NCBI RefSeq assembly: GCF_008124615.1 | Contig: NZ_VNIB01000001.1 | Location: 1-64,000, forward strand | Direction of reading: 5' to 3' | DNA from: Geothermobacter ehrlichii | Lineage (GTDB): Bacteria; Desulfobacterota; Desulfuromonadia; Desulfuromonadales; Geothermobacteraceae | DNA length: 64,000 nt | Shown here: positions 55,228-64,000 of the stretch, piece after piece | Layout: each line of letters opens with the position of its first letter | Numbering within the stretch: position 1 is the stretch's first letter | The notes under the pieces: model-generated | What the model was told of the DNA's origin: nothing | The model's database searches: none | The model's input: only the letters and a program-made list of their open reading frames with translations | Made by a program: the position numbers and the translations under genes

Positions 55228-58200
55228 TCAGTCCCCTTCCTTCGGATTCAGCGGCGCTTTCATGTCTCGCGGCCGCACCATCCAGAAATAGGCCAGCTCT
55301 TCGCGGTAGTTGTCGAGAATGTAGCGCGCCTTGGGGCTGCGGGTTCGGTTGTGGTAGCTGACCAGGATCTTCTTCAGGTACAGCTTGCCTTCGTTGTCCT
55401 CGTCGACGTCGATCCGTCGCGCCTCGACCAGTTCGGTGTTCAGCTTGTCGATGAAGTCCTTCTTGCGGTCGTAGATGAAAGCGACGCCGCCGGTCATGCC
55501 GGCGCCGAAGTTGATGCCGGTGTCGCCGAGGATGACCACGGTGCCGCCGGTCATGTATTCGCAGGCGTGATCCCCCGTTCCCTCGACCACGGCCAAAGCC
55601 CCCGAATTGCGCACGGCGAAGCGTTCGCCGACGGTGCCGGCGACGAACAGCTTGCCGCCGGTGGCGCCGTAGAGGCAGGTGTTGCCGGCGCCGGCGACGC
55701 CCTCGTAGTAGTTGCCGGGGGTGATGATGATGCGGCCGCCGGCCATGCCTTTGCCGACGTAGTCGTTGCCGACGCCGTCGAGAAAGATGCTGACGCCGTT
55801 GATGAGAAAGGCGCCGAGGGATTGGCCGGCCACACCCTTCAGGCGCAGGGTGATGGCGTCCTTGGGCAGCCCGGTGTCGCCGTAGTAGCGGGCGATTTCG
55901 CCGCTGATCAGGGCGCCGACCGAGCGGTTGGTATTGAGAATTTCCCGTTCGACGACGATCTCTTCCTGCGGGTTCTTGATGACCGGATCGACTTCGCGCA
56001 GCAGATCCTTCTCGAAGGCGTTGTCGTCGAAGGGCCGGTTCTCCCTGGTCTTGCGGTTGATCCCCTCGATATGGCTCAGCACGGCGGAAAAATCGAATTT
56101 CTTCGCCAGTTCGCTGTCGCTGGGCCGCAGCAGATCGACCCGGCCGATGATCTCGTCCAGCGAACGGTAGCCGAGGCCGGCGAGGATTTCCCGCACATCC
56201 TCGGCGACGTTGGTCAGATAGCTGACCACCTTCTGCACCGTGCCGACGAAGTGGCTGCGCAGCACCTCCTCCTGGGTGGCGACGCCGACGGTGCAGCGGT
56301 TGAGGTGGCAGATCCGGAGCAGCTTGCAGCCGAGCATCACCAGCAGGGGGGTGCCGAAGCCGTAGTATTCGGCGCCGAGCAGGGCCGCCTTGACGATGTC
56401 CCGGCCGATTTTCAGGCCGCCGTCGGTCTGCAGTTCGACCAGCTCGCGCAGGTCGTTGGCCTTCAGGCTCTGGTTCGCCTCCGCCAGTCCCAGTTCCCAG
56501 GGGTTGCCGGCGTGCTTGATCGAGGTCTGCGGCGCGGCGCCGGTGCCGCCGTCACTGCCGGAGATGATGATCCGGTCGGCGTAGCACTTGGCAACCCCGG
56601 CGGCGATGGTGCCGACCCCTTCGCTGGAAACCAGCTTGACGCTCACCCTGGCGCTCGGGTTGACCTGTTTCAGGTCGAAAATGAGCTGGGCCAGGTCCTC
56701 GATCGAATAGATGTCGTGGTGCGGCGGCGGCGAAATCAGGGTGACGCCTGGCATGGTATAGCGCAGCGAGGCGATCAGGGGGGTGACCTTTTCGCCCGGC
56801 AGCTGGCCGCCTTCGCCCGGTTTGGCTCCCTGGGCGACCTTGATCTGGATCTCTTCGGCGCTGCGCAGGTAGGCGGGGGTGACGCCGAAGCGTCCCGAGG
56901 CGATCTGCTTGATCCTGCTGTTGAGATTCGACCTGAGCCGCTCGGGGGCTTCGCCGCCCTCGCCGCTGTTGGAGCAGCCGCCGAGGATGCGCATCGCCTC
57001 GGCCAGGGCCTGGTGGGCCTCCGGCGAGATCGAGCCGAGGGACATGGCGGCCGAATCGAAGCGGCGGGTGATCGCCTCGACCGGCTCGACTTCCTCGACG
57101 GGAATCGGCGGCCGGTCGCTGGTGAGGTGCAGAAAGTCGCGCACGAACTTTTCGCCGCGGTTCTCGAGCATGCGGCGCACTTTCAGATAGTCCTCCCGCC
57201 GCCGGCTTTCGGCGAAGGCGTGCAGGCCGGTGATGATGCGCGAATGGAAGTCGTGGTATTCGCCGCCCGGATTGTCCCGATTGAGGCTGCCCACCTCCAG
57301 CGGATAGACCGGCAGCAGTCGGTTTTCGGCAAAGACCTTCCGGTGGACCCTGGCGATGCGCTCTTCCAGGTCGTCGAATCCCAGACCGGGCAGCAGGGCG
57401 GGGGAGGCGGGGAAACAGCTTGCCACCACCTCTTCGGAGAGGCCGATGATGTCGAACAGGGCGGCGTTGCGGTAGCTGGAGACGGTGCTGATGCCCATCT
57501 TCGACATCACCTTGAGAATCCCCTTGGTCAGGGCGTCGTAGATGTTCTTCAGCCCGATGCGGGTGGCCCGGTTGTCGGCGCCGTTGCGGCGCAGCATCTG
57601 AAGGCCGGTGGCGTAGACCAGCCAGGGATAGATGGCGGTGGCGCCGTAGCCGATCAGCACGCAGGCGTGGTGCGGATTGGTCACCTCGCCAGTGATGGCG
57701 ACCAGCGATGCCAGGTGCCGCAGCTTTTCATCGAGCAGCCGCTGGTTGAGATAGCCGACGACCATCGGCATCGGAATCAGCCGGGTCTCAGTGTCGAGGC
57801 AGCGGTCGTCGAGCAGCACCACCCGCACGCCGTCGCGGACGGCTTCGGTCACCCGGTCGCCCAGGGTCGTCAGCGCCTGGCGCAGGTCTTTTCGGAAGCC
57901 GGTGCTGAAGGTCTGGTGCCGGTAAGCCGGATCGTAGCGCGGCCTGTCCGGGTCGCCGAAGGAGAGCAGCGCCTTGAAGATGTCGAGGGAGAGGATGGGC
58001 GAGATACTTTTCAGGCGCTTTCCCCGGTCGGGAGTCTCGATCAGCGGATTGCCGATTTCGCCGATGCCGATGGTGGTCGACATCACCACCTTCTCCCGGT
58101 AGGGGTCGATGGGGGGGTTGGTCACCTGGGCGAACTTCTGCCGGAAGAAGTCGGCGAAGTTGCGCTGCTGGTCGGAAAAGGCCGCCATCGGGGTGTCGTC

Positions 58201-59646
58201 CCCCATGGAGCCGGTCGGCTCCCTGCCGTCGCGCAGCATCGGCTTGATCATCTGCTCGACGGTCTCGTTGGTCACGTTGTGGTAGCGCTGCAGCCGCGGC
58301 AGATCCGGGTAGTCGTAGTCGGACAGGTCCTGGAACTGCAGTTCGATGAATTCCTGCAGGTAGTAGGTGTTGTCGGTCAGCCACTGGCTGTAGGGCTGGG
58401 AATTCATCAGGTAGCGGTCGATGTCGCGGGTGAAGAAGATTTCCCCCTGCTCGAGGTCGGCGGCGATCATTTCGCCGCTCTGCAGCCGGCCGCGCCGGCG
58501 GACCTTTTCCGGCGGCGTGCCGAGAACCCCGTATTCGCTGGTCAGCAGCAGCTTGTCCTCGGTGGTGATGACCCACTTGGCCGGTCGCAGCCCGTTGCGG
58601 TCGAGGACGCAGCCGACGTAGCGGCCGTTGGTCATGCAGACGGCGGCCGGGCCGTCCCAGGGCTCCCAGGCGGCGGAGGTGTACTCGTAGAAGGAGCGCA
58701 GCTTGGCCGGCATGTGGGCGACGTTGTGTCGTGCCGGCGGAATCAGCATGCGTACCGCCTTGAAGAAGTCGATGCCGTTGACCAGCAGAAACTCGAACAT
58801 GTTGTCGAGGCTGGCGCTGTCGGAGCCTTCCGGCGCCAGGATCGGCAGCAGCCGCTCCAGCTCCTCTTCGGAGAAGACCGGGCTTTTCATGGCTGCCGAC
58901 TTGGCCAGGGCGTTGAAGCGGTTGGCCCGAATCGAGTTGATTTCACCGTTGTGGGCCAGGTTGCGCAAGGGCTGGGCCAGCGGCCAGCGCGGCAGGGTGT
59001 TGGTGGAAAAGCGCTGATGAAAGAGGACGAAGCTGGAGGCGAAATCGGCCGCCTGCAGGTCGGGATAGAGTTCCTGCAGGTAGTCGGGCATCACCAGGCC
59101 CTTGTACGAGACCAGGTGGCGGGAAAAGTTGGCGATATAGAAATCATGCTGGCTGGCCAGCGCCTTTTCGGCTTCGCGCCGGCTGAGGTAGATCAGGGCA
59201 TCGAAGCGGCGGGTGGCGATCAGCTCGTTGGGAACGACGAAGGCCTGGACGATTTCCGGCAGCCGCTGGCGGGCGTAGTCGCCCAGGGCGCTGGTGTTGA
59301 CCGGAACCTCCCGGAACAGAAGGACGCGCAGATCGTTGCGGGCGCAGCTCTCGCTGAAGACGGTTTTTTCCTTTTCTGCATCCTGCAGAAAGAGAGTGGC
59401 CACGGCGAAGGTATCGGGCAGGGAGACACCCTCCTCTTCGGCGACCCGACGCATGAAGGCGACCGGCATCGAACAGAGCAGGCCGCAGCCGTCGCCGGTC
59501 TTGCCGTCGGCGGCGATGGCGCCGCGGTGAACCATCCTTCTCAGGGCGCGAATGCCGTCTTCGACCAGGTCGTGGCCGGGGCTATTCTTCAGATGGGCCA
59601 CCAGGCCCATGCCGCAACTGTCCTTGAACTGTTCTCCCAGGTTCAT
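55228..59646 (-). CDS. gltB: Glutamate synthase, large subunit
   Basis: 1472 residues from ATG 59646 (AAAGGA at 8 nt). An upstream frame extension to 59754 was rejected because Cys11 in KDSCGMGL would be the N-terminal nucleophile after the usual short propeptide is removed. It has a class II amidotransferase domain, central domain, FMN domain with GSDGGTGAAP, 3Fe-4S ligands in CKLLRICHLNRC and the C-terminal GXGXG beta-helix. It forms the GOGAT complex with GltD. Confidence 0.97.
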   Translation of the reverse strand: MNLGEQFKDSCGMGLVAHLKNSPGHDLVEDGIRALRRMVHRGAIAADGKTGDGCGLLCSMPVAFMRRVAEEEGVSLPDTFAVATLFLQDAEKEKTVFSESCARNDLRVLLFREVPVNTSALGDYARQRLPEIVQAFVVPNELIATRRFDALIYLSRREAEKALASQHDFYIANFSRHLVSYKGLVMPDYLQELYPDLQAADFASSFVLFHQRFSTNTLPRWPLAQPLRNLAHNGEINSIRANRFNALAKSAAMKSPVFSEEELERLLPILAPEGSDSASLDNMFEFLLVNGIDFFKAVRMLIPPARHNVAHMPAKLRSFYEYTSAAWEPWDGPAAVCMTNGRYVGCVLDRNGLRPAKWVITTEDKLLLTSEYGVLGTPPEKVRRRGRLQSGEMIAADLEQGEIFFTRDIDRYLMNSQPYSQWLTDNTYYLQEFIELQFQDLSDYDYPDLPRLQRYHNVTNETVEQMIKPMLRDGREPTGSMGDDTPMAAFSDQQRNFADFFRQKFAQVTNPPIDPYREKVVMSTTIGIGEIGNPLIETPDRGKRLKSISPILSLDIFKALLSFGDPDRPRYDPAYRHQTFSTGFRKDLRQALTTLGDRVTEAVRDGVRVVLLDDRCLDTETRLIPMPMVVGYLNQRLLDEKLRHLASLVAITGEVTNPHHACVLIGYGATAIYPWLVYATGLQMLRRNGADNRATRIGLKNIYDALTKGILKVMSKMGISTVSSYRNAALFDIIGLSEEVVASCFPASPALLPGLGFDDLEERIARVHRKVFAENRLLPVYPLEVGSLNRDNPGGEYHDFHSRIITGLHAFAESRRREDYLKVRRMLENRGEKFVRDFLHLTSDRPPIPVEEVEPVEAITRRFDSAAMSLGSISPEAHQALAEAMRILGGCSNSGEGGEAPERLRSNLNSRIKQIASGRFGVTPAYLRSAEEIQIKVAQGAKPGEGGQLPGEKVTPLIASLRYTMPGVTLISPPPHHDIYSIEDLAQLIFDLKQVNPSARVSVKLVSSEGVGTIAAGVAKCYADRIIISGSDGGTGAAPQTSIKHAGNPWELGLAEANQSLKANDLRELVELQTDGGLKIGRDIVKAALLGAEYYGFGTPLLVMLGCKLLRICHLNRCTVGVATQEEVLRSHFVGTVQKVVSYLTNVAEDVREILAGLGYRSLDEIIGRVDLLRPSDSELAKKFDFSAVLSHIEGINRKTRENRPFDDNAFEKDLLREVDPVIKNPQEEIVVEREILNTNRSVGALISGEIARYYGDTGLPKDAITLRLKGVAGQSLGAFLINGVSIFLDGVGNDYVGKGMAGGRIIITPGNYYEGVAGAGNTCLYGATGGKLFVAGTVGERFAVRNSGALAVVEGTGDHACEYMTGGTVVILGDTGINFGAGMTGGVAFIYDRKKDFIDKLNTELVEARRIDVDEDNEGKLYLKKILVSYHNRTRSPKARYILDNYREELAYFWMVRPRDMKAPLNPKEGD

Positions 59647-59725
59647 CGATGCATCCTTTGCCGGCTGTCGCGATTCGACGTACTGTCGCTGGGCTGTGGT
59701 CGGGGGATGGCGCAGAGTCAGGGTA

Positions 59726-59754
59726 CTCATACCCCGTAGACGGCATAAAGACAA
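59726..59754 (-). promoter_or_regulatory. Candidate promoter for gltB
   Basis: Minus strand TTGTCT (59749-59754), 17 nt, TATGAG (59726-59731), about 80 nt before the start codon. Confidence 0.35.
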
Positions 59755-59762
59755 ATTTCGGC

Positions 59763-59779
59763 CTTTCGGCTGCCGAAAG
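59763..59779 (-). terminator. Possible terminator after the hemerythrin gene
   Basis: CTTTCGG/CCGAAAG stem with a 3-nt loop, 33 nt after the stop; the downstream minus strand has AATTTGTCTTT. Confidence 0.4.
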
Positions 59780-59812
59780 TATACCGTGAACTGTTGCCGG
59801 CGGCAGGTGCGG

Positions 59813-60214
59813 TCAGGATTTTTCCAGCCAGCGGGCCAGTGCGGTGTCGACCTGCCGGATATGGCTGGTCAGCCAGTAGAGCAGGGCCTTGTTGGTCTGG
59901 ATGATGACCGGCAGCGTCGGCCCGTCCCGGTCCAGTTCATCCCGCAGTTCGCGAACGCGGTCGATGAAGTGCCGGTGCTGGGAGAGGTGTTCGTCCGCCT
60001 CGGGATAGGCGGTTGCCTGCATCAGTTCCTCTTCGGCGCGAAAATGCTCGACGACGTAGGTGTCGAGAAAGCGGAAGAGCTCTTCCAGCCGGCTTTTGCC
60101 GTGCCGCTGGTTGCAGGCTTCGAGAAAGGCGTTGAAACGGGCGAAAAGCTCGCGGTGCTGCTCGTCGATCATCTCGTGTCCGACGGCCAGAGTGGTATCC
60201 CATTGCAGTCCCAT
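59813..60214 (-). CDS. Bacteriohemerythrin
   Basis: 133 residues, single domain. Iron ligands: His in AVGHEMIDEQH, HFRAEEELM and HLSQHRHFI, the standard diiron set. It binds O2 or NO reversibly, useful to an anaerobe for oxygen sensing or detoxification. Start ATG with AAGGGG further upstream than ideal (about 11 nt). Confidence 0.92.
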   Translation of the reverse strand: MGLQWDTTLAVGHEMIDEQHRELFARFNAFLEACNQRHGKSRLEELFRFLDTYVVEHFRAEEELMQATAYPEADEHLSQHRHFIDRVRELRDELDRDGPTLPVIIQTNKALLYWLTSHIRQVDTALARWLEKS

Positions 60215-60267
60215 GATTTCGTTTGCCCCTTTTTTCGAAGTTGCGCGTCGCGTCCGCGTGGTGGTCG

Positions 60268-60690
60268 TCAGCGGAGATATGTTTTTTGCTTCTGCCAGTA
60301 GTTCTGCCAGTTGGATCGTACCCGGTCGTAACCCAGGTGCGACGGCATCCGACAGTGTAACTCGCCGGTCATCAGGGTGTCCAGGTCCGGCTCCAGCCCC
60401 AGGCACTGGCAGGGACGGACGGCCGGGTCGAGCCGGCAGCCGCCGGGTTGCAGGAAGATGCACCCCGAGTCGGTGCTTTTCGGCGCCGGGACGGCGACGC
60501 CGCTGTAATCGCGCAGCTCGAGCTGCAGTCCTTCCAGTCTTGCCTCCAGTTCCTCGCGCCTGAAGGCGCGGCCGGCGAAGAAGAGGGTGGCGAATCGTTC
60601 GGGATCGCTCCAGACGCCGGGATGCCCCTGGCAGCAGAGGCCGCCGCATTGGCGGCAGAGAGTCGGGTCGAGATGAACGACGGGGTCCAT
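60268..60690 (-). CDS. YkgJ-family cysteine-cluster protein
   Basis: 140 residues. CRQCGGLCC near the N-terminus and GCIF, GCRLDPAVRPCQCLG in the middle form the CxxCxxxCC pattern of the zinc- or iron-chelating YkgJ family (UPF0153). The function of the family is unknown. It lies 12 nt downstream of ygiQ on the same strand. Confidence 0.85.
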   Translation of the reverse strand: MDPVVHLDPTLCRQCGGLCCQGHPGVWSDPERFATLFFAGRAFRREELEARLEGLQLELRDYSGVAVPAPKSTDSGCIFLQPGGCRLDPAVRPCQCLGLEPDLDTLMTGELHCRMPSHLGYDRVRSNWQNYWQKQKTYLR

Positions 60691-60702
60691 GGACGGTTTA
60701 CG

Positions 60703-62604
60703 TCACTCCCTTTTCTTTTGTCGCCGCCCGCCATTGCGTTTGGGCCGGCGCACCGCCGACCGGTCGCCGAGAAGTCGGGCGGCGGTCTTTTCCAGCCCGA
60801 CCCGCCGCAGGACGGCACCGATCCGTTCTCTTTCTTCCGCCAGGTACCAGAAGAAGAGGCGATGCTGATCGCGTCGGCTGCGCTCGTCCCTGGCCACTTT
60901 CAGCTTCTGTTGGCTGAAAGGATCAAGGCCGCAGGCGAACATCTCGGTGGCCAGGGTCATGGGCGTGGGGGTGAAGAGCTGAACCTGCTCGAGACGGTAG
61001 CCGAGCCGCTTCAGAGTCAGGGCGAGCTCGGCCATTTCCTCGATGCCGCAGCCGGGATGTCCGGAGATCATGTAGGGGACCAGCTGCAGCTTCAGTCCCT
61101 TTTTCCGGCAGACGGCCTCGAAGCGTTCCTTCAGGTGCAGGAAGAGGTCGAATCCCGGCTTGCGCATCAGCTGCAGCACCGAATCCGCGGTGTGTTCCGG
61201 CGCCACCTTGAGCCGGCCCGAGACATGACGGCTGACCAGCTGCTCAAAGTAGGCCTGGTGGTCGGCGGCCAGTTCCGGGTCATCGGTCGGATGCAGGAAG
61301 AGGTCGTAGCGCAGGCCCGAACCGATCTGCAGGTGCCGGACCTTCGGCAGGGCGGTCACCGCCCGGTAGATTTCCAGCAGCGGCTGGTGGCGGGTGTCGA
61401 GATTGGCGCAGACTTCCGGGTGAAGACAGCTCGGCCGCCGGCAGCGGCGGCAGATCTCCGGCTTTTTGCCACCCATGCCGTACATGTTGGCGCTCGGCCC
61501 TCCTAGGTCGGTGATGGTGCCGGCGAAGCCCGGCATCTCCGTGACCCGTTCGACTTCGCGCAGGATCGAGGCCGGGCTGCGGCTGGCGATGAATTTGCCC
61601 TGGTGGGCGGAAATCGTGCAGAAACTGCAGCCGCCGAAACAGCCGCGATGCATGGTGACCGAATGTTTCACCGCCTCGAAGGCCGGTATCGCCCCCCTGT
61701 TCCGGTAACGGGGATGCGGAAAACGGGTGTAGGGCAAATCGTAGATGTGGTCGAGGGCTCTTTGCTCCGGCAGTGGTTCCGGCGGATTGAGCACCAGAAC
61801 CTGTCCGTCGACCCGTTGCAGAAACCGGGTCCGGCTCTGCCAGAGGTTGCTCTCCTGCTCGATCCGGGCGAAATTTTCCGCCTGCAGCCTGGCGTCGCGC
61901 AGGCAGTCCTCGTGCGCGTGCAGAACGAAATCGTTCCAGGCCCGGCAGACCGGAACCCGTTCTTCCGGACGGAGGATGGCCGATTGCGGCAGGGTGTCTA
62001 TGCGGGCGAAGGGGACGCCACGCTCGAGCAGGCGGACCAGGCGGGTCAGCGGCTCCTCGCCCATACCGTAGATCAGGAGATCGGCACCGCTTTCCGCCAG
62101 GACGGTCGGCCGCAGGCTGTCCGACCAGAAATCATAATGGGTGATGCGGCGCAGGCTCGCCTCGATGCCGCCGATGACCACCGGCGTCTGCGGGTAGAGC
62201 CGTTTGAGGATGCTGCTGTAGACGGTCACCGCCCGGTCGGGCCGCCGGCCGGCGCGGCCGCCGGGCGTGTAGGCGTCGTCTGAGCGCCGCCGCCGGTTGG
62301 CAGTATAGTGGTTGACCATCGAATCCATGCAGCCGGCGGTCACCGCGAAAAAGAGGCGGGGAGCGCCCAGCTTGCGGAAATCTCGCAGGTCGTCCTGCCA
62401 GTTCGGCTGTGGCAGGATGGCCACGCGCAGGCCCAGGGATTCGAGCAGCCGGCCGACGATGGCGGTGCCGAAGGCGGGATGATCGACGTAGGCGTCGCCG
62501 GTGACGACGATGACGTCGGCCTGGTCCCAGCCGCGCGCCGCCATTTCGGCGCGGCTGGCCGGAAGCCAGGCGCTCAGGGGAATGTCACGGGGAATGTCGG
62601 TCAT
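60703..62604 (-). CDS. YgiQ-family radical SAM protein
   Basis: 633 residues. An N-terminal YgiQ domain (VIVVTGDAYVDHPAFG, GIEASLRRITHYDFW) is followed by radical SAM with HRGCFGGCSFC (4Fe-4S ligands) and a C-terminal Cys-rich region (CRRCRRPSCLHPEVC). The reaction is not established. It starts 45 nt before repeat A copy 3. Cotranscribed with ykgJ. Confidence 0.92.
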   Translation of the reverse strand: MTDIPRDIPLSAWLPASRAEMAARGWDQADVIVVTGDAYVDHPAFGTAIVGRLLESLGLRVAILPQPNWQDDLRDFRKLGAPRLFFAVTAGCMDSMVNHYTANRRRRSDDAYTPGGRAGRRPDRAVTVYSSILKRLYPQTPVVIGGIEASLRRITHYDFWSDSLRPTVLAESGADLLIYGMGEEPLTRLVRLLERGVPFARIDTLPQSAILRPEERVPVCRAWNDFVLHAHEDCLRDARLQAENFARIEQESNLWQSRTRFLQRVDGQVLVLNPPEPLPEQRALDHIYDLPYTRFPHPRYRNRGAIPAFEAVKHSVTMHRGCFGGCSFCTISAHQGKFIASRSPASILREVERVTEMPGFAGTITDLGGPSANMYGMGGKKPEICRRCRRPSCLHPEVCANLDTRHQPLLEIYRAVTALPKVRHLQIGSGLRYDLFLHPTDDPELAADHQAYFEQLVSRHVSGRLKVAPEHTADSVLQLMRKPGFDLFLHLKERFEAVCRKKGLKLQLVPYMISGHPGCGIEEMAELALTLKRLGYRLEQVQLFTPTPMTLATEMFACGLDPFSQQKLKVARDERSRRDQHRLFFWYLAEERERIGAVLRRVGLEKTAARLLGDRSAVRRPKRNGGRRQKKRE

Positions 62605-62653
62605 CCTTGGTCCCTTCCGCCGGTTGCCGTTCTTGCCAGGGTGCCGAAAAAAC

Positions 62654-62776
62654 TATTGCGGTTGGCGATACGGCGTTGAAAACAGCCTCCAAATGCTCGT
62701 TTACTGGTATGTAAACTGCGCTTTGTCGGCCGTTTTCGCCTTGTTTCGCCTGCCCTCATCACGTTATTCAACCCCC
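62654..62776. repeat. Interspersed repeat family A, copy 3
   Basis: Contiguous (uninterrupted) copy: ATTGCGGTTGGCGATACG, GCGTTGAAAACAGCCTCC, TGCTCGTTTACTGG, GTAAACTGCGCTTTGTCGG, GTTTTCGCCTTGTTTCGCC, ACGTTATTCAACCCCCTG. It serves as the reference to define the insertion in copy 2. Confidence 0.75.
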
Positions 62777-62826
62777 TGTTACACTCCGAACTTAACGGGG
62801 ACGGGGGACGGCGGTCAAGTCACGGC

Positions 62827-63450
62827 TCAGTTGCGGGCCAGGCGCAGGCCGAAACCGAGCAGGGCGAAACCGAGCAGTCGGCGGATAGCGGGTTCGAAGC
62901 GGTTCAGCCGTGGCGCCAGGCGCGGTTCGCTCAGCAGCAGGGCGACCAGACCGTACCAGGCGAGGGAGATGGCGAACATGGCCAGGTTCAGGCCGATCTT
63001 GATAGCCAGTGGGATGTCCGGACGGCTTACGAGGGTGAACAGGCTGAGGTAGAAGGCCCAGGCCTTGGGATTGGTCAGGTTGGTCAGCAGGCCGAGACGC
63101 CAGGCGCGCCCGCAGGAGAGCCGCTCGCCGGTGCCGGCCCGTTTGGAGTCGGCCGTTTCCCGTTTGCCGAACAGCATGGCCAGGCCGAGCCAGGTCAGGT
63201 ATCCGGCCCCCAGCCACTGCCAGATGTGGGCGATGGCCGGCAGGGAGCCGACCAGAACGAGCAGGCCGGTCAGCCCGGCCAGGGCGAACAGGCCGCTGCC
63301 GGTGGCGATGCCCAGGGCGACGCAGAGGCCGGCACGGCGGGAATCGCTCAGGGCGGTCTTGCTGACCAGGATGAAGTTGGGCCCCGGACTGACGATGGCC
63401 AGGACGAAGACCGACAGAAAGGTGAGGACGGGAAGCGTCGATGCGTTCAT
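62827..63450 (-). CDS. LysE/RhtB-family amino acid exporter
   Basis: 207 residues, six helices. SPGPNFILVSKTAL near residue 21 and LLTNLTNPKAWAFYLSLF are the family motifs. It exports an amino acid or derivative; the substrate is unknown. Start at MNAST chosen because upstream sequence is non-conserved; the ribosome site is weak. Confidence 0.9.
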   Translation of the reverse strand: MNASTLPVLTFLSVFVLAIVSPGPNFILVSKTALSDSRRAGLCVALGIATGSGLFALAGLTGLLVLVGSLPAIAHIWQWLGAGYLTWLGLAMLFGKRETADSKRAGTGERLSCGRAWRLGLLTNLTNPKAWAFYLSLFTLVSRPDIPLAIKIGLNLAMFAISLAWYGLVALLLSEPRLAPRLNRFEPAIRRLLGFALLGFGLRLARN

Positions 63451-63548
63451 GGCCCATAACTTATAGAGGTAAACGGGGGTGTCTGGCAAGGGGGGGCTGC
63501 GGCATGGCTGTCGTTGACTCGTGTCGATCAAATCAGGTAGTTTCATGA

Positions 63549-63570
63549 AAGACAAACGTGAATTTGTCTT
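63549..63570. promoter_or_regulatory. Inverted repeat upstream of the receiver gene
   Basis: Perfect 8-bp arms AAGACAAA/TTTGTCTT with a 6-nt loop, ending 15 nt before the AAAAGGAGGG ribosome-binding site area. It could be an operator or RNA hairpin. Confidence 0.4.
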
Positions 63571-63596
63571 GCATGAAAAGGAGGGTTTTCTTGGGA

Positions 63597-64000
63597 ATGA
63601 ACCGACTGATCGTACTCGTCGACGACAGCAAGACCTTCTCCATGTACATTGGCTTGCTGCTCAAGCGCATGGGGTTCGATGTCGTGCCGGCGGAGACCGT
63701 CGAAATCGGTCTGAAGATGGTGCGGGTGCTCAAGCCCGACCTCGTCCTGGTCGACCGCTTCATGCCGGGGGTCGACGGCACCGAGCTGATCAGGCTGCTC
63801 AAGGGCGATCCGGCGCTGGCGGAGATTCCGGTCGTGCTGGTGTCCGCCTCCGAAGAGCGCGGACTGGAGGCCGAGGCCCGGAAATATCGGGCCGACGGCT
63901 ACCTGCTCAAGCCGATCACCCCCTATGCGCTGCACCGGGTTCTTACCCGGATTTTCGGCCGGCGGGACGGTCCGACCCGGCAGCGGTTGCGCTGCTCCTA
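63597..64000 (+). CDS. Response regulator receiver (partial, runs off the window), probably receiver-PilZ
   Basis: 134 codons visible. The receiver has IVLVDDSKTF, acceptor Asp in LVLVDRFMPGVDG, Ser in VVLVSAS and LLKPIT. Just before the edge RQRLRCS appears, like the RxxxR opening of PilZ in the 37631-38350 protein, so a second receiver-PilZ protein is inferred. A TTG at 63591 has better spacing from AAGGAGGG than the ATG at 63597. Confidence 0.85.
   Translation, partial: MNRLIVLVDDSKTFSMYIGLLLKRMGFDVVPAETVEIGLKMVRVLKPDLVLVDRFMPGVDGTELIRLLKGDPALAEIPVVLVSASEERGLEAEARKYRADGYLLKPITPYALHRVLTRIFGRRDGPTRQRLRCS

Noticed and set aside
55351-59739. Very long plus-strand open frame (1462 codons) opposite gltB
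   Set aside because: Antisense shadow of gltB caused by codon bias; the translation is low-complexity Asp/Gly/Gln/His-rich and has no recognisable domain.

Overview
The window looks like a piece of chromosome from a high-GC, anaerobic, Desulfuromonadales-type deltaproteobacterium (Geobacter/Desulfuromonas relatives). This is inferred from an octaheme c-type cytochrome, a DsbC-like protein with a haem motif, DUF4388 and receiver-PilZ proteins, an HDOD-GGDEF protein and long runs of ordinary housekeeping genes. No rRNA, tRNA or CRISPR array was seen. One structural RNA, 6S RNA, was recognised from sequence and fold.

Layout. 1-2.4 kb is a visibly AT-rich accessory island: the end of an IS30-family element, then four minus-strand gene cassettes separated by attC-like recombination sites, with no integron integrase in view (a cassette cluster lacking an integrase). 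The cassettes encode a trypsin-like protease, an orphan protein and two small membrane proteins. At 2.4-3.5 kb are short direct repeats and a four-helix-bundle 'suffix domain' gene. From 3.6 kb on the sequence is typical chromosome: tex, a PHP phosphoesterase, a hybrid histidine kinase overlapping a periplasmic binding protein, mntP, a DsbC-like protein, fabI, hflX, mltD, a U32/UbiV-like protein, TPR and Smr proteins, HDOD-GGDEF, RNase E/G with 40-residue tail repeats, an ABC-F ATPase, a ParA-like ATPase with a zinc knuckle, DUF4388, a polytopic membrane protein and an OmpA-type lipoprotein.

29.6-38.4 kb holds nadC-birA-coaX, an EF-G-like GTPase with altered switch motifs, a SPOR protein, a repeat-like hypothetical, mog and a receiver-PilZ protein. 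38.4-42.8 kb holds the octaheme cytochrome behind a TTGAC-N4-GTCAA box, a 48-residue zinc-ribbon protein missed by length cut-offs, an M24 peptidase and an AsmA-like protein. 42.8-52.6 kb holds pncB, a rhomboid-ybaK-sir2 operon, an L,D-transpeptidase, a TraB-like protein, 6S RNA, a Usp-like protein, a lipoprotein, msrB and the 3' remnant of an ompA gene. 52.7-64 kb holds a Gate-domain membrane protein, gltD-gltB, a bacteriohemerythrin, a YkgJ protein, YgiQ, a LysE exporter and a truncated receiver gene at the right edge.

Two families of small non-coding repeats are interspersed between the core genes (12.06, 41.7, 44.3-44.5 and 62.65 kb). One, with imperfect terminal inverted repeats, appears inserted inside a copy of the other. 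Functional themes: NAD metabolism (nadC, pncB, sir2), c-di-GMP/two-component signalling, cell-wall remodelling (mltD, L,D-transpeptidase, SPOR), nitrogen assimilation (gltBD) and possible nitrosative or nitrite metabolism (cytochrome, hemerythrin).
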